Numbered from the stretch's first letter, positions 53,797-62,944 are shown. The stretch is 64,000 bases of DNA from Polyangiaceae bacterium (GCA_041389725.1 JAWKRG010000004.1:372001-436000), one strand, 5' to 3'. Made by a program: numbers and translations. Notes: generated by a model not told the origin, from the letters alone.

Positions 53797-55587
53797 TCAA
53801 TCGCTGTCGTGACTGCGAACGCCAAGCTCCACTTTCCAGCGCTCGTCGGCTTGCTTGGGCTCGAAGGGAACGGCCTCGAGCAGCAGCGTGCCCACGGGCG
53901 TCACCTGGGCTTCCAAGTGTACGGGTACGACGTCACCTGCTTCACGCCCCTCCGCGGGTAGTGTCACTTCGAGGGGCGACAGCTCTTGCAGTTCCGCGTC
54001 GCTCCAGCTCTCCAGGGTGGCGCCGGCAGCGTCATGTCGTCGCGCGGTGGATCCGAAGAAGCGAAACTGCACGGGTTCACCGACGATGACGCCCAGTTCG
54101 TGGGCAGGAAGTTCGGCGTGCGTCCCCTCTTCCATACCGAAGGGCGAGACACACATCGCGATCATCGGGGGTTCTAGGCCAGGCACCGCCGGGGCCGGGC
54201 TCTCGATTCCGATGTAGTAGGCCCGCGCCGTCCCGCCGCGAATGCGCAGGCCCTTGCCGGCTCGCACGCGTGCATAGAACGCTGCGCCACGGGCCACTGC
54301 CAGCTCTGGGTCGTCGCCGGGCAGAACGCGCAGCGCTGGAGCACCATCGCGCTCCAGCCAGCCGTTGAGGGTCTGCACGATGCAGTCGCGCACCGCCTGC
54401 GCCTTCACCACGCCACCGTTGAAGAGCACGGCGGTGGGGCGCAGCAGGGTGGAGCTGGAGCCCAACTCCGCATTCTTGCACAAGAACGCAGCCAGGTGCT
54501 TGGTGATCGCGGGGTCCGACGCATAGGGCAACCCGAGGCGCGTCAATCCGGTGCGCGCGCGTTGAGCCGGCTGCGCTGCGGCATCCACCCTGGGAAAGAA
54601 GCCTTGAATCAGCGAAGACTCCACGTCGGCGCGTGTCACCTCGCTTCGGACGACGTTGCCCATCAAGGCGGAACCGCGGCCGGCGACCGCGACCGGCACC
54701 GACTGCAGCTCTGGTTCGGCGAACAGTCGCTCTTTTGCGTTTCGACATGCGTGTGCCAGCGACGCGAGCTGCAGCCGGTCCTGAGTTCCGCCGCCGCCTC
54801 GCGCTCGCTGGAGGGCGACATGAGCCAGCGTGAGATCCATGTTGTCCCCGCCGAGCAAGATGTGATCCCCGACGGCAACCCGCTCCAGCTCGAGCTCGCC
54901 GTTGCGCTCCACACAACGAATGGCAGAGAAGTCGGTCGTGCCGCCCCCGATGTCGATGACCAACACGACGTCGTCGGGGCGCAAGTGGTCGCGAAAGTTC
55001 GCTTGATGCGCCGCCAACCAGGCGTAGAGAGCAGCTTGCGGCTCCTCGAGCAGCGTCAGCTGATCCAAACCCGCGGCGTAGGCCGCCTCCACTGTCAAGT
55101 CGCGAGCTGCGGCATCGAAGGACGCCGGCACGGTGAGAATCACCGGGTGCTCGGCAAGCGAAGGCCCCGGTCGCGCTTGAAGGGCTTCGGCAAGATGATC
55201 CAAGAAGCGAAAGGAGGCTTCGACCGGGGAGATGGCCTCGATGTCATCGGCGGCGTTGGCTGGTAGTGCCGCTGCGCGGCGGTCGATCCCCGGGTGGCAG
55301 AGCCAGCTCTTGGCGCTGGATACGACGCGATCGGGTGCCTCGACGGCGCGCGCGCGCGCGTGCGCGCCGACGCAGAAGCGACGCTCCGTTGCCCAGGGCA
55401 AAGCTAGCGCGTCCTCGCCGTCGCTCGCGAAGTAGAGAAAGGACGGCAGTAGTGGCCGCGCGTCCACTTCGTTGCGCGCGACGAGCTGAGTCACGGGCTC
55501 CACCTTTGGTGGTGACTCGTCCGTGACGTTCGCGCTGGCTAGTGCCGTGTGCGTCGTCCCCAAATCGATGCCGAAAGCCAGGGTCAT
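53797..55587 (-). CDS. Hsp70-family protein
   Basis: 596 residues from the ATG at 55587, 4 bp after the DUF2760 stop. The ATPase motifs are present: FGIDLGTTHTALA, VILTVPASFDAAARDL, LLEEPQAALYAW, VLVIDIGGGTTDFS and AVLFNGGVVKA, plus DPELAVARGAAFYARV. The C-terminal beta domain is short (PLEVTLPAEGREAGDVV, TPVGTLLLEAV), with no helical lid. It and the next gene are clearly paralogous in the N-terminal ATPase half, indicating an old duplication. They probably form a heteromeric chaperone with the DUF2760 protein. Confidence 0.94.
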   Translation of the reverse strand: MTLAFGIDLGTTHTALASANVTDESPPKVEPVTQLVARNEVDARPLLPSFLYFASDGEDALALPWATERRFCVGAHARARAVEAPDRVVSSAKSWLCHPGIDRRAAALPANAADDIEAISPVEASFRFLDHLAEALQARPGPSLAEHPVILTVPASFDAAARDLTVEAAYAAGLDQLTLLEEPQAALYAWLAAHQANFRDHLRPDDVVLVIDIGGGTTDFSAIRCVERNGELELERVAVGDHILLGGDNMDLTLAHVALQRARGGGGTQDRLQLASLAHACRNAKERLFAEPELQSVPVAVAGRGSALMGNVVRSEVTRADVESSLIQGFFPRVDAAAQPAQRARTGLTRLGLPYASDPAITKHLAAFLCKNAELGSSSTLLRPTAVLFNGGVVKAQAVRDCIVQTLNGWLERDGAPALRVLPGDDPELAVARGAAFYARVRAGKGLRIRGGTARAYYIGIESPAPAVPGLEPPMIAMCVSPFGMEEGTHAELPAHELGVIVGEPVQFRFFGSTARRHDAAGATLESWSDAELQELSPLEVTLPAEGREAGDVVPVHLEAQVTPVGTLLLEAVPFEPKQADERWKVELGVRSHDSD

Positions 55588-55591
55588 CTGC

Positions 55592-56137
55592 TTACAGCTC
55601 CACTTCGGCCGCCGCCAACACGGTAGCGTCGTGGGTTCCGACTAGCTCTGGCAGGGAGATGCGGGTGGCGCGCCAACCTCGATGACGCAGCGTGCCTCGA
55701 TAGGGCCCGCTGCCAGAGACTTTGCCGACGAGTTTCACTTCGGCGGAGTTCACAGGACCCTCCAAGCTCACGCTATCCCCCTCGGCCTCGTCGCGTAGGG
55801 GTTCGATAGGGACGTGCTCCGTGAGGGCTCGACGACAGCCTTCGTGCACGACGCGTGCAGCCGCACCGATGTCTTCGTCAGAGAACCCAGCGACGTCCTG
55901 GCGGACGAAGTCCACCAGACGTCCTTCGCGTTGCAGCAGCGCGAGCAACTGCAGCGCGGGAGTCAAGTCGCGATCCTTGGGTTCGGGCGGGGGAGGTGGC
56001 TCGGACGCCGTTGGAAGGGCGGGTGCAGGCGAACGAAGTTCGGCGGCGCGCGCTGCAAAAGCTGCGTCGAAGAGCACACGGAGGAAGAGCGAAAAGCTCA
56101 ACGCCAGGCGTTGCAGAAAGGACGGTGGCTCATTCAC
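55592..56137 (-). CDS. DUF2760 protein
   Basis: 181 residues from the ATG at 56137. An N-terminal hydrophobic helix (FLQRLALSFSLFLRVLF) and a Pro-rich linker precede the DUF2760 domain: ALQLLALLQREGRLVDFVRQDVAGFSDEDIGAAARVVHEGCRRAL, then GTLRHRGWRATRISLPEL. DUF2760 genes are known to sit next to Hsp70-like genes in other proteobacteria, as here. The function is not established; it may be a nucleotide-exchange or client-recognition partner. It is the first gene of the Hsp70 operon on the minus strand. Confidence 0.9.
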   Translation of the reverse strand: MNEPPSFLQRLALSFSLFLRVLFDAAFAARAAELRSPAPALPTASEPPPPPEPKDRDLTPALQLLALLQREGRLVDFVRQDVAGFSDEDIGAAARVVHEGCRRALTEHVPIEPLRDEAEGDSVSLEGPVNSAEVKLVGKVSGSGPYRGTLRHRGWRATRISLPELVGTHDATVLAAAEVEL

Positions 56138-56228
56138 GCGCGCAGCATACGTGGCTACCCCGACAAAGCCAGTGCGGGCTACATCTAGTCCCCTGCAGGG
56201 GACCGCAACGCGCTATCCTGGCCGACCC

Positions 56229-57308
56229 ATGGCTGTCGTGCTTTCGCGTCTGCTGTCGCTCTTGGAGAAGATCGCGCCTCTGGACTACGCCGAGGAATGG
56301 GACAACGTCGGGCTGCTGATCGATCCCGCGGGAACCCAAGCGATCAGCATCTCGCGTCTGATGCTCACGATCGACTTGACGCCAGCGGTGATGGACGAAG
56401 CCGCAGAGCGGCGCGCGGACATGGTCGTGGCGTATCACCCGCCTATCTTCAAACCCCTGAAGCGGTTGCGGCAGAACGTGCCCGCTGAGCGGGTCGTGAT
56501 GCAGGCGGTGCGAGCGGGCTTGCCTGTGTATTCGCCGCATACCGCGCTCGATGCCGCCCCCAAGGGCGTCAATGACTGGCTCGCGGAAGGGGTGGGACCA
56601 GGGTTGGTTCAACCCCTGGAGCAGTCTTTCGAGAAGGGAGCTGCAGCGCAGTGTCGCGTCAGCGTGCTGACCAACTCCGAGGAGGTCGAACGATTGCGTC
56701 ACGCCGTGGTCGAGCAGGCCGGGGTCAAGCGCATCGCCAGCAGCGGCGAGCGCCGCTTGGATGCCCAAGGGCAGCCCAGGGACGACGTGTGGCTCGAGTT
56801 CGTCTGCGAGCGACGCGCGCTCGAACGGGTCGCGACGGCGCTGGGTGCCGATCGGTCACGCAAGGACTTGGTATGGGACGTGACCCCGTTGGGCGACAAG
56901 CCGCTGCTTGGCACCGGGGCGGGGCGCGGTGTGCGGCTGCAGGACGCGCTGACACTGCCGGATCTCGTCGAACAGCTGAAGCAACACCTCGGGCTGCCGA
57001 AGTTGTGGGTGGCTGCAAGCGATCGCCACAAGCGTGGCGGTGAGATCGAGCGCGTTGCGCTGTGCGCCGGGGCCGGTGGCTCGCTGTTCGAGCGCCACCC
57101 CGACTACGACCTCTACGTCACGGGGGAGATGCGACACCACGACGTCAAGGACGCCGTGGCGTCCGGACGCAGCGTGATTCTGTGCGGCCACACCAACACC
57201 GAGCGCGGATACTTGCCGTTGCTGCGCCGACGCATCGAGACCGCCTGTGAAGGCGAAGTCAAAGTGTTGGTGTCGAAGCGCGATGCGGATCCGCTCGTCG
57301 TGACCTGA
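56229..57308 (+). CDS. Nif3-like dinuclear metal centre protein
   Basis: 359 residues from the ATG at 56229. The Nif3/YbgI family is shown by APLDYAEEWDNVGLLI, MVVAYHPPIFKPLKRL, VYSPHTALDAAPKGVNDWLAEG, and near the end YDLYVTGEMRHHDVKDAV and LCGHTNTERGYLP. The conserved histidines (HPP, HTALD, GHTNTERG) would bind two metals. An insert at about 130-240 is the second domain of the longer family members. It is annotated in databases as GTP cyclohydrolase I type 2 homologue, but the physiological reaction is disputed. The 3' end starts a degenerate repeat array. Confidence 0.93.
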   Translation: MAVVLSRLLSLLEKIAPLDYAEEWDNVGLLIDPAGTQAISISRLMLTIDLTPAVMDEAAERRADMVVAYHPPIFKPLKRLRQNVPAERVVMQAVRAGLPVYSPHTALDAAPKGVNDWLAEGVGPGLVQPLEQSFEKGAAAQCRVSVLTNSEEVERLRHAVVEQAGVKRIASSGERRLDAQGQPRDDVWLEFVCERRALERVATALGADRSRKDLVWDVTPLGDKPLLGTGAGRGVRLQDALTLPDLVEQLKQHLGLPKLWVAASDRHKRGGEIERVALCAGAGGSLFERHPDYDLYVTGEMRHHDVKDAVASGRSVILCGHTNTERGYLPLLRRRIETACEGEVKVLVSKRDADPLVVT

Positions 57309-57470
57309 GCCGCGGAGGTTGACCGGCGGGGTCCGCTCGTCGTGACGTGATGAAGTCACCCGGCAGGGTCCGCTGGTCGCGACCCGCTGAAGTCGCCTGG
57401 TGGGACTTGCCGGTTGCGACCAGATGAATTTGCTGGTCGCGACCAGACGAAGTCGCCCAACGTGATGCCG
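57291..57470. repeat. degenerate tandem copies of the nif3-like gene 3' end
   Basis: The gene end CCGCTCGTCGTGACCTGA (from 57291) recurs as increasingly diverged copies near 57333, 57370, about 57408 and about 57430. Each has CCG-CT-GTCG-CGAC-like cores, most followed by TGA or a derivative and GAAGTCGCC. Spacing varies between about 20 and 42 bp. The array fills the gap to the convergent cysE gene. Confidence 0.7.
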
Positions 57471-58451
57471 TCACTCCTTGGCGCGGCCGAAGATCTTCGC
57501 CCCTTCGGGCACCGAAGCGGTGATCCACTGATTGCCGCCGACGATCGCGCCGCGTCCAATCACCGTGTCACCCCCCAGAATCGTCGCCCCGGAGTAGATG
57601 GTTACGTCGTCCTCCAGGGTCGGGTGGCGCCTGCGGCTTCGGTCGAACTCGCCGCGCTCGCTGCGCTTGGTCGACAGCGCGCCGAGCGTCACACCCTGAT
57701 AGACCTTCACGTTGTTGCCGATGACGCTCGTCTCGCCGATGACCACACCCGTGCCATGGTCCACGAAGAAGCGCTCTCCAATCTTGGCACCCGCGTGGAT
57801 GTCGATGCCGGTCTTGCCGTGGGCGTACTCGGAGATGATTCGCGGAATCATCGGCACGCGCTCCTCGTAGAGCACGTGAGCCACGCGATAGGCGGTGATG
57901 GCTTCGATGGCCGGATACGAGAACACCACTTCCTCGATGCTCTTGGCCGCCGGGTCCCCGTCGAAGGCAGCCAGCACGTCGGTGTTGAGCACACGGCGCA
58001 ACTCCGGAATCGCCTTGAACAGGCGCAGGACGACTTCCTCGTTCCAACCCTCGGCGCGGTTGATGTCGACCCTGCCGGCGCGCTCTTCGTAGGTCACCGC
58101 CCGTGCAATCTGCTCCACCAGGATTTCGTAGGCGGGGTACAGGTGCTCGCTCAGGCTATGGCGAAGGTTGGCCCGGCTCAGGGAGCGCATCGCGTAGAAG
58201 CCCATGTACAGCGCGGGCTTCAGATGATTGAACGCCTCGATCACAGCTCGCTTGTTCGGCAGAGCCGCGCTCTCGAGGTTGTTGATCTCTTCGGGGCCGT
58301 CGTAGCTGGTGACGACCGCGTCGATGCTCCGCTCGAGCTCGTCGATCCGAATCAGGGGTCGAGACATGTGGGGCCGTACGCGAAAGAAATCGCTGCTGAG
58401 AGCAGCTAGCGGTGCTTCGGACGCCCGTTGTCCCTGCAGCTTGTTGGTCAC
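57471..58451 (-). CDS. cysE: serine O-acetyltransferase (EpsC-type)
   Basis: 326 residues from a GTG at 58451; an ATG at 58367 giving 298 residues is equally possible. The N-terminal helical domain (PNKRAVIEAFNHLKPALYMGFYAM, LSEHLYPAYEILVEQIARAV) is followed by a left-handed beta-helix with the acetyltransferase signature: GIDIHAGAKIGERFFVDHGTGVVIGETSVIG and VYQGVTLGAL. The catalytic His and Asp are in the VDHGTG segment. It makes O-acetylserine from serine and acetyl-CoA for cysteine synthesis. It resembles the longer EpsC-type enzymes rather than E. coli CysE and ends in GRAKE without the usual feedback tail. Confidence 0.93.
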   Translation of the reverse strand: MTNKLQGQRASEAPLAALSSDFFRVRPHMSRPLIRIDELERSIDAVVTSYDGPEEINNLESAALPNKRAVIEAFNHLKPALYMGFYAMRSLSRANLRHSLSEHLYPAYEILVEQIARAVTYEERAGRVDINRAEGWNEEVVLRLFKAIPELRRVLNTDVLAAFDGDPAAKSIEEVVFSYPAIEAITAYRVAHVLYEERVPMIPRIISEYAHGKTGIDIHAGAKIGERFFVDHGTGVVIGETSVIGNNVKVYQGVTLGALSTKRSERGEFDRSRRRHPTLEDDVTIYSGATILGGDTVIGRGAIVGGNQWITASVPEGAKIFGRAKE

Positions 58452-58629
58452 TGTAGCGCTCTCTACCGTCCGGCGTGAGGGTCGGTTTCGGCTCCTTGGA
58501 CGGGCCTACTTGGTCATCCTGCTGCGCTCCGTCAACGGCCGGCGGTGACGGTGAGGGGCAACTATCCGAAATCACGAGACTTAGTTCGGTGAAATTGCCG
58601 CCTTCGGTTGGCGTGCGCATCTTGTGCCC

Positions 58630-59175
58630 ATGAGCGACGAAAAACCGGACACCGGCGCCGAGTCGGCGGGCCCTTCCGAGCGGCCTCGACCCGACGCACG
58701 AGGAGCGTCCCAGGACCTCGCGGACGGGTTGGAGTTGATGCTCCGCGCGGCGCGCAAGGTGGTCAAGAAGGTCGACCCGACGAAGATCGAATCCGCCGGG
58801 CGACGTGCGATGGAGAGCTTGGAGTCCTTGGATACCAAGCGCGTCAGTGAGATCGGCAAGAAGGCGGCGAAGAACCTGGATCCGAAGAAGATCGAAGAGG
58901 TTGCCGGTGATGCCGGGCGAGAGCTGCTCAACGTGATCGAGCGGGTCGCGGATCGCATGGAGAAGATCGTCGACCGGGCGATGCACGACGAAGCGGATGA
59001 CAGAGCGAGCGCTGACGACACTTCCGCCGCCAACGCGAGGGCGGGGAGCACGCCACCCGCGGCGTCGGAGCCACCTGCCGCGGCGTCGGAGCCACCTGCC
59101 GCGGCGTCGGAGCCACCCGAGGCGCCGGGCGCGTCGTCCAGCGAACCGCCACGAGTTCGCGTGTCCGACGACTGA
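58630..59175 (+). CDS. helical protein with Ala-Ser-Glu-Pro-Pro repeats
   Basis: 181 residues from the ATG at 58630; a GTG 6 bp upstream is the alternative. The central region (LELMLRAARKVVKKVDPTKIESAGRRAMESLESLDTKRVSEIGKKAAKNLDPKKIEEVAG) has two similar segments ending in DPTKIE and DPKKIE. These suggest an amphipathic helical repeat, like apolipoprotein- or phasin-type proteins. The tail repeats ASEPPAA three times from a 21-bp DNA repeat (about 59065-59115). Cytoplasmic, no signal. Function unknown; a surface- or granule-associated protein is possible. Confidence 0.8.
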   Translation: MSDEKPDTGAESAGPSERPRPDARGASQDLADGLELMLRAARKVVKKVDPTKIESAGRRAMESLESLDTKRVSEIGKKAAKNLDPKKIEEVAGDAGRELLNVIERVADRMEKIVDRAMHDEADDRASADDTSAANARAGSTPPAASEPPAAASEPPAAASEPPEAPGASSSEPPRVRVSDD

Positions 59176-59184
59176 TTCTCACTG

Positions 59185-59574
59185 CTACGGAGACTCGGGA
59201 CGCGTGCCTCGACGCACGAAGGCAAGGCCAACTGCGATGACGCTCAGCAAACCGGGTAGTGCGCCGAAGGTCAGTCCCAGGGTCGTGCAACTCTTGGCCT
59301 CCGCGTAGCCCACGGCGCGAATCCGTTCCTTCATGGCGGGATCGATGGCGCCGCTCGTCAGGACCTCATCCACTTTGCTTCGACCCAGGGTCGTGCCAAT
59401 CACGCCGGTCGCCGGAATGGTGAGGGCGATGCCAAGTGCGAGCACGCCGACGCCAAGTCCCCATTTGGGCCGAAACAACGCAAGCCCCAAGCCGGTCAGC
59501 CCTGCGGCTACCCCGACGACTGCCACCAACACGACGACCCAGGCGGCCCAGCCGCACTCCAAAAACGTGGTCAT
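59185..59574 (-). CDS. small membrane protein
   Basis: 129 residues from the ATG at 59574. Three spans (AAWVVVLVAVVGVAAGLTGLGLALF, WGLGVGVLALGIALTIPATGVIG and LGLTFGALPGLLSVIAVGLAF) surround a short loop (LGRSKVDEVLTSGAIDPAMKERIRAVGYAEAKSCT). The loop arrangement recalls membrane proteins of exporter gene neighbourhoods but is not diagnostic. The start overlaps the stop of the PQQ-like gene by 4 bp (ATGA), so it is the last member of that operon. Confidence 0.85.
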   Translation of the reverse strand: MTTFLECGWAAWVVVLVAVVGVAAGLTGLGLALFRPKWGLGVGVLALGIALTIPATGVIGTTLGRSKVDEVLTSGAIDPAMKERIRAVGYAEAKSCTTLGLTFGALPGLLSVIAVGLAFVRRGTRPESP

Positions 59575-61331
59575 CCCGAAGCGGCTTTGGCCGGCGCGGG
59601 CTCGTCACCGACCAAGCCGGTGAGACCGCCCTGGATGTCGGGGTGGGTCAAGGGGTCACGCGCGGCATCGCGTACCAAGCGCTTCCCGTCCTCACCCCCG
59701 ACTCGCACCAGTGCGCGCGCTACGGACAGCACCGCACTGACCAATTCCTTCTGATCCGCCGTGGCGCGGTACAACGCGAAGAAGGTCTTGAGCTCTTCCA
59801 ACTCCGAGCCCGTGGATAGCTTTTCCAGAGCGCGAGCGGCGCGCTGAATGTCGTCAGGGGTGTTCGCGGGGTCGTTCAAGTGCTTGGCGAGCAGCGGTGC
59901 CGCGCGAGACTCGTTCATCGCCGCCAGAGCGTCGGCCATGGGTCCGACGGGGGGTGGTCGCAGCACGTCAGTCAAGAAGTCGTAGTGCTTCGACAGGGAC
60001 TCGAGCATGTACTCCGCGCCGGTGCGGCGCGATGACAGCAGCTGGCGCGCGTCCTCGAGCAACATGGGCGACGTGCGTGAGTTCTCCGCGAGATCGATCA
60101 ATACCTTGGTCACGAAGGCGTCTTGCATGGCGCCCAGTTCCCGCAGCAAGAAGCGCTGCGCGATGGCCATCTCGGATTCCTTCACCTCGATGGCCTTCGC
60201 GATCTGCTGGGGCAGGGGTGCGGGGGGCTTGCCGCGCGTCACCTGGAAATTGCCGGCGTGGACCACACACGCGCGCACGTTCTTCTCGAAGCTGAGGGAG
60301 CCGGCGTCGCCGCCGGTCTCGTCCTTGAGCACCACGCTTCCGTCCTCGGTGCAGAAGGCGAAGCCGCCCTCCGCTCCCGCGCCGCCGATCACGTCGGACG
60401 CCGTCGTGCCGACCCATTGCAGCTTGCCGTCCTGGGCCGAAAGACCCATCACGATGCGGAAGTAGGTAGCGGCAAAGCGCCCCCCGCTGACGTTGGGACC
60501 GTCCGGGCGTGCGAAGAGGCGAATGCGCTCGCGAGCCGTGGCAGTCGCGGGATCCACCTGAGCACCATCCGTGAACCACAGGGGCTTGCCGGGAAGCTCA
60601 CGGGTGGGCAGTGCGACGCGTGTCCCTTTGCCTTCCACGGCCTCGCCGACGTGCTCGTCGAAGCGCACGAGGGAAAGCTCCCCGAAATAGAGTGAGCCGC
60701 CCAGGTTGACCGCGTGGCTGACCTGCTCGCGCAAAAGCAAGCGGCCCACTTCATTGCCGCCGTCGAGGTCGATCGCAGAGACGTACTGGTTGCCCCAGGG
60801 TACGAAAGCGATTCCGCCTTGTACTGCCGGTGTGCCGATTTCCGGCTCGGGTGTCAGACGGCGCACCACCGAGCCATCCCGCCCGACGGCGAGCAACATG
60901 CTGCTACCCCCCGTGGGGCTGCCCAAGCTGATGACGGTGATCGAGCCGTCGTCGCCGGCGCCCCGCAGCCCGCGTCCTTCGCTGTCCACCTGCCACAGGG
61001 CTTTGCCCGTCTTTGCGTCGAGCCCGACCACGGAGCCGCCGGTGCTCGCGACTACGATGCTGCCCGCGACAGCGGGCATGGCGCTGATCTTCCCCGCGTA
61101 CTTCCACTTGCCGGAACCATCCAGCAGCACTCCGGCCAAGCCGTCATCGGTGACCGCGACGGCGACGGCCGTGCCGGCGTCCACCCGCGCGGCTCCGACT
61201 CGCGCCTGCACGGCGGTGATCGACTTGCCGCCGTCGTTCTGCCATTCCGGCGAAAATGCGCGCCCATTCGCGGAATTGCCCGCGCAACCGATCAACCCTG
61301 CGGCAGCGAAACACCAAGCGAACGTGCGCAT
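59571..61331 (-). CDS. PQQ-like beta-propeller lipoprotein
   Basis: 586 residues from the ATG at 61331. Signal MRTFAWCFAAAGLIGC. Beta-propeller blades of the BamB/PQQ type follow (VVGLDAKTGKALWQVDSEG, VSAIDLDGGNEVGRLLL, VMGLSAQDGKLQWVGTTAS, FCTEDGSVVLKDETGG). The C-terminal third is helical and HEAT-like (MADALAAMNESRAAPLLAKHL, IQRAARALEKLSTGSELEELKTFFALY). The combination suggests an outer-membrane or periplasmic scaffold. It is coupled by a one-base overlap (TGATG) to the HEAT protein gene upstream and by ATGA to the small membrane protein downstream. Confidence 0.9.
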   Translation of the reverse strand: MRTFAWCFAAAGLIGCAGNSANGRAFSPEWQNDGGKSITAVQARVGAARVDAGTAVAVAVTDDGLAGVLLDGSGKWKYAGKISAMPAVAGSIVVASTGGSVVGLDAKTGKALWQVDSEGRGLRGAGDDGSITVISLGSPTGGSSMLLAVGRDGSVVRRLTPEPEIGTPAVQGGIAFVPWGNQYVSAIDLDGGNEVGRLLLREQVSHAVNLGGSLYFGELSLVRFDEHVGEAVEGKGTRVALPTRELPGKPLWFTDGAQVDPATATARERIRLFARPDGPNVSGGRFAATYFRIVMGLSAQDGKLQWVGTTASDVIGGAGAEGGFAFCTEDGSVVLKDETGGDAGSLSFEKNVRACVVHAGNFQVTRGKPPAPLPQQIAKAIEVKESEMAIAQRFLLRELGAMQDAFVTKVLIDLAENSRTSPMLLEDARQLLSSRRTGAEYMLESLSKHYDFLTDVLRPPPVGPMADALAAMNESRAAPLLAKHLNDPANTPDDIQRAARALEKLSTGSELEELKTFFALYRATADQKELVSAVLSVARALVRVGGEDGKRLVRDAARDPLTHPDIQGGLTGLVGDEPAPAKAASG

Positions 61332-62182
61332 CAGTCGTCCTCCGCGCTGGAGCTGGAACCGCCGAGCGCTTTCACTGCGGCATCGATCGCTTGCTTCACA
61401 CGTTTGCTCCAGTCCTTCGGCCAACGCTCGGCAACGTCCGCCAAGTAGTTGCCCGCATCCTTCGTCCCCAACTCTCGCAAGCGACCGACGATACGGATCT
61501 TCTGTTCCTCCGGCATTTCCTTCTCGGGTCGGAACAGGATCTGATCGAATCCGCTGGTGACCACGTCGAAGGGAAGCTTCCCCAAGTAGCCAGCTAGCTT
61601 CTCGCACTCCACTGGCTTGCAGAGTTGGCCGATCGAAGTCGCGGCCTCGCCCACGTTGTGATTCAACGCAGCGAACAAGTCCGGTAGCGCTTCGCTCGCA
61701 TTGAGCGAACCCAGCCCGCTGGCCGCCATGCCGCGCACGCGCGCATCAGGGCTGCGCAACGCAGCGCGCAGCGCCTTGATGCCTGCAGGCCCACCGGTTT
61801 GCAGCAAGGCCTTGGTGGCGGCCAGGCGTACCTCGGGCACTCGATGCCGGTAGTAGGGAGCAATCGCTGCGCTGGAGCTGGGCTGCTTGAGCCCGGCCAG
61901 CACGTTCAACGCCAGCGTCAGCACCTCGACGCTCGCGCCCCGTCGCACCAAGGCTTCGACGTGCGGAGTCACGGGCTTGCCGGCGTCTCCCGCGTCGGCC
62001 ACGTGCTTGAGCGCGGCGAGCATTCGCGACTCGTCCCGGCTCTCGAGCTCCGCCTTGAGCTTGGCGGGGTCGAGTCTGCTGGCGGCAGCCTTGCTCTTGC
62101 CCTGGGCAGTGGCGTTCCAGCTGGCGCTGGTCAGCGCCAGCGTACAGGCCGCGAAAATCCCTACGTGTCTGAGTGCGCGCAT
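61331..62182 (-). CDS. exported HEAT-repeat protein
   Basis: 283 residues from the ATG at 62182, chosen because GGGGAGA lies 9 bp upstream. The ATG at 62200 lacks a ribosome site. Signal peptide VGIFAACTLALTSASWNATA. HEAT repeats from about residue 35 to 190 (RMLAALKHVADAGDAGKPVTPHV, VEVLTLALNVLAGL, PEVRLAATKALLQTGGPAGIKALRAAL, DARVRGMAASGLGSLNASEALPDLFAAL). The C-terminal part (FDQILFRPEKEMPEEQKIRIV, YLADVAERWPKDWSKRV) has no repeat. It is translationally coupled to the PQQ-like lipoprotein gene and likely interacts with its helical third in the periplasm. Confidence 0.9.
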   Translation of the reverse strand: MRALRHVGIFAACTLALTSASWNATAQGKSKAAASRLDPAKLKAELESRDESRMLAALKHVADAGDAGKPVTPHVEALVRRGASVEVLTLALNVLAGLKQPSSSAAIAPYYRHRVPEVRLAATKALLQTGGPAGIKALRAALRSPDARVRGMAASGLGSLNASEALPDLFAALNHNVGEAATSIGQLCKPVECEKLAGYLGKLPFDVVTSGFDQILFRPEKEMPEEQKIRIVGRLRELGTKDAGNYLADVAERWPKDWSKRVKQAIDAAVKALGGSSSSAEDD

Positions 62183-62260
62183 TAGACCGATTCTCCCCAT
62201 GACGGCTGTCGATGTACCCTCGGCCGCCTGCACCGGCAAGCCAAAGAGCGTAGTTTTCCC

Positions 62261-62944
62261 ATGAGCGACAGCAATCCCCACATCCCGCCCCCACCCGCCA
62301 TCCGTCTCGAAACCGTCGAGGATCGCTCTCCCCCGGACGCGGGTGGCTTCCTGCGACTGGTGCGTAGACGTTTGCGCGCGCACTACCCCGACGGCGGAGT
62401 CAGCAAGGAGTTCAACTACGACGAGGTCGATCGCCCCGCCATCGACGCCGTCGTCGTCCTTGCGCACTACACGCGCGACGGCGGCTCGCGTCGCGTGTTC
62501 CTTCGCAGTGTCGTGCGCCCGCCCACCTATCTGCGCGATCGAGGGCGGTCACCGGTAAACGAGGTGGACCACCTGGGCAACGCGTGGGAACTGGTTGCGG
62601 GCCTGGTGGAACGCGGAGAGCAGACGGCTGACGGCATCGTGGATGCGGCGCGACGGGAGTTGATGGAGGAGCTCGGATTCGACGTGCCGAACTCCGCGCT
62701 CCAACCGCTTGGCCCGAGCACCTTTCCCGCACCAGGGATCTGCGCCGAGCGACACTTCTTTTTCCACGTGTTGGTGGATCCAGCGTCCCGCGTGGAGCCC
62801 GAGAACGACGGCTCGCCCCTGGAACACGGCGGTGAAGTGCTGGATGTCGACCTGGACGTGGCCTTGGCTGCGTGTCGGGCCGGTGAAGTGGAAGACGCCA
62901 AGACCGAACTGGGGCTGCGCCGCTTTGCGGAGCTCGGGCGATGA
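62261..62944 (+). CDS. Nudix hydrolase
   Basis: 227 residues from the ATG at 62261. The Nudix box is present in a lengthened form (AGLVERGEQ, then ADGIVDAARRELMEELGF), with the catalytic REL-x-EE-x-G core intact. The spacing between the first Glu and the Arg is three residues longer than the consensus. The remaining structure (VVVLAHYTRDGGSRRVFLRSVVRPP) resembles ADP-ribose pyrophosphatases, which start with a chain of strands. The substrate (ADP-ribose or NADH-type) is likely but unproven. Its stop overlaps the NAD kinase start by 4 bp, tying both to NAD metabolism. Confidence 0.92.
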   Translation: MSDSNPHIPPPPAIRLETVEDRSPPDAGGFLRLVRRRLRAHYPDGGVSKEFNYDEVDRPAIDAVVVLAHYTRDGGSRRVFLRSVVRPPTYLRDRGRSPVNEVDHLGNAWELVAGLVERGEQTADGIVDAARRELMEELGFDVPNSALQPLGPSTFPAPGICAERHFFFHVLVDPASRVEPENDGSPLEHGGEVLDVDLDVALAACRAGEVEDAKTELGLRRFAELGR

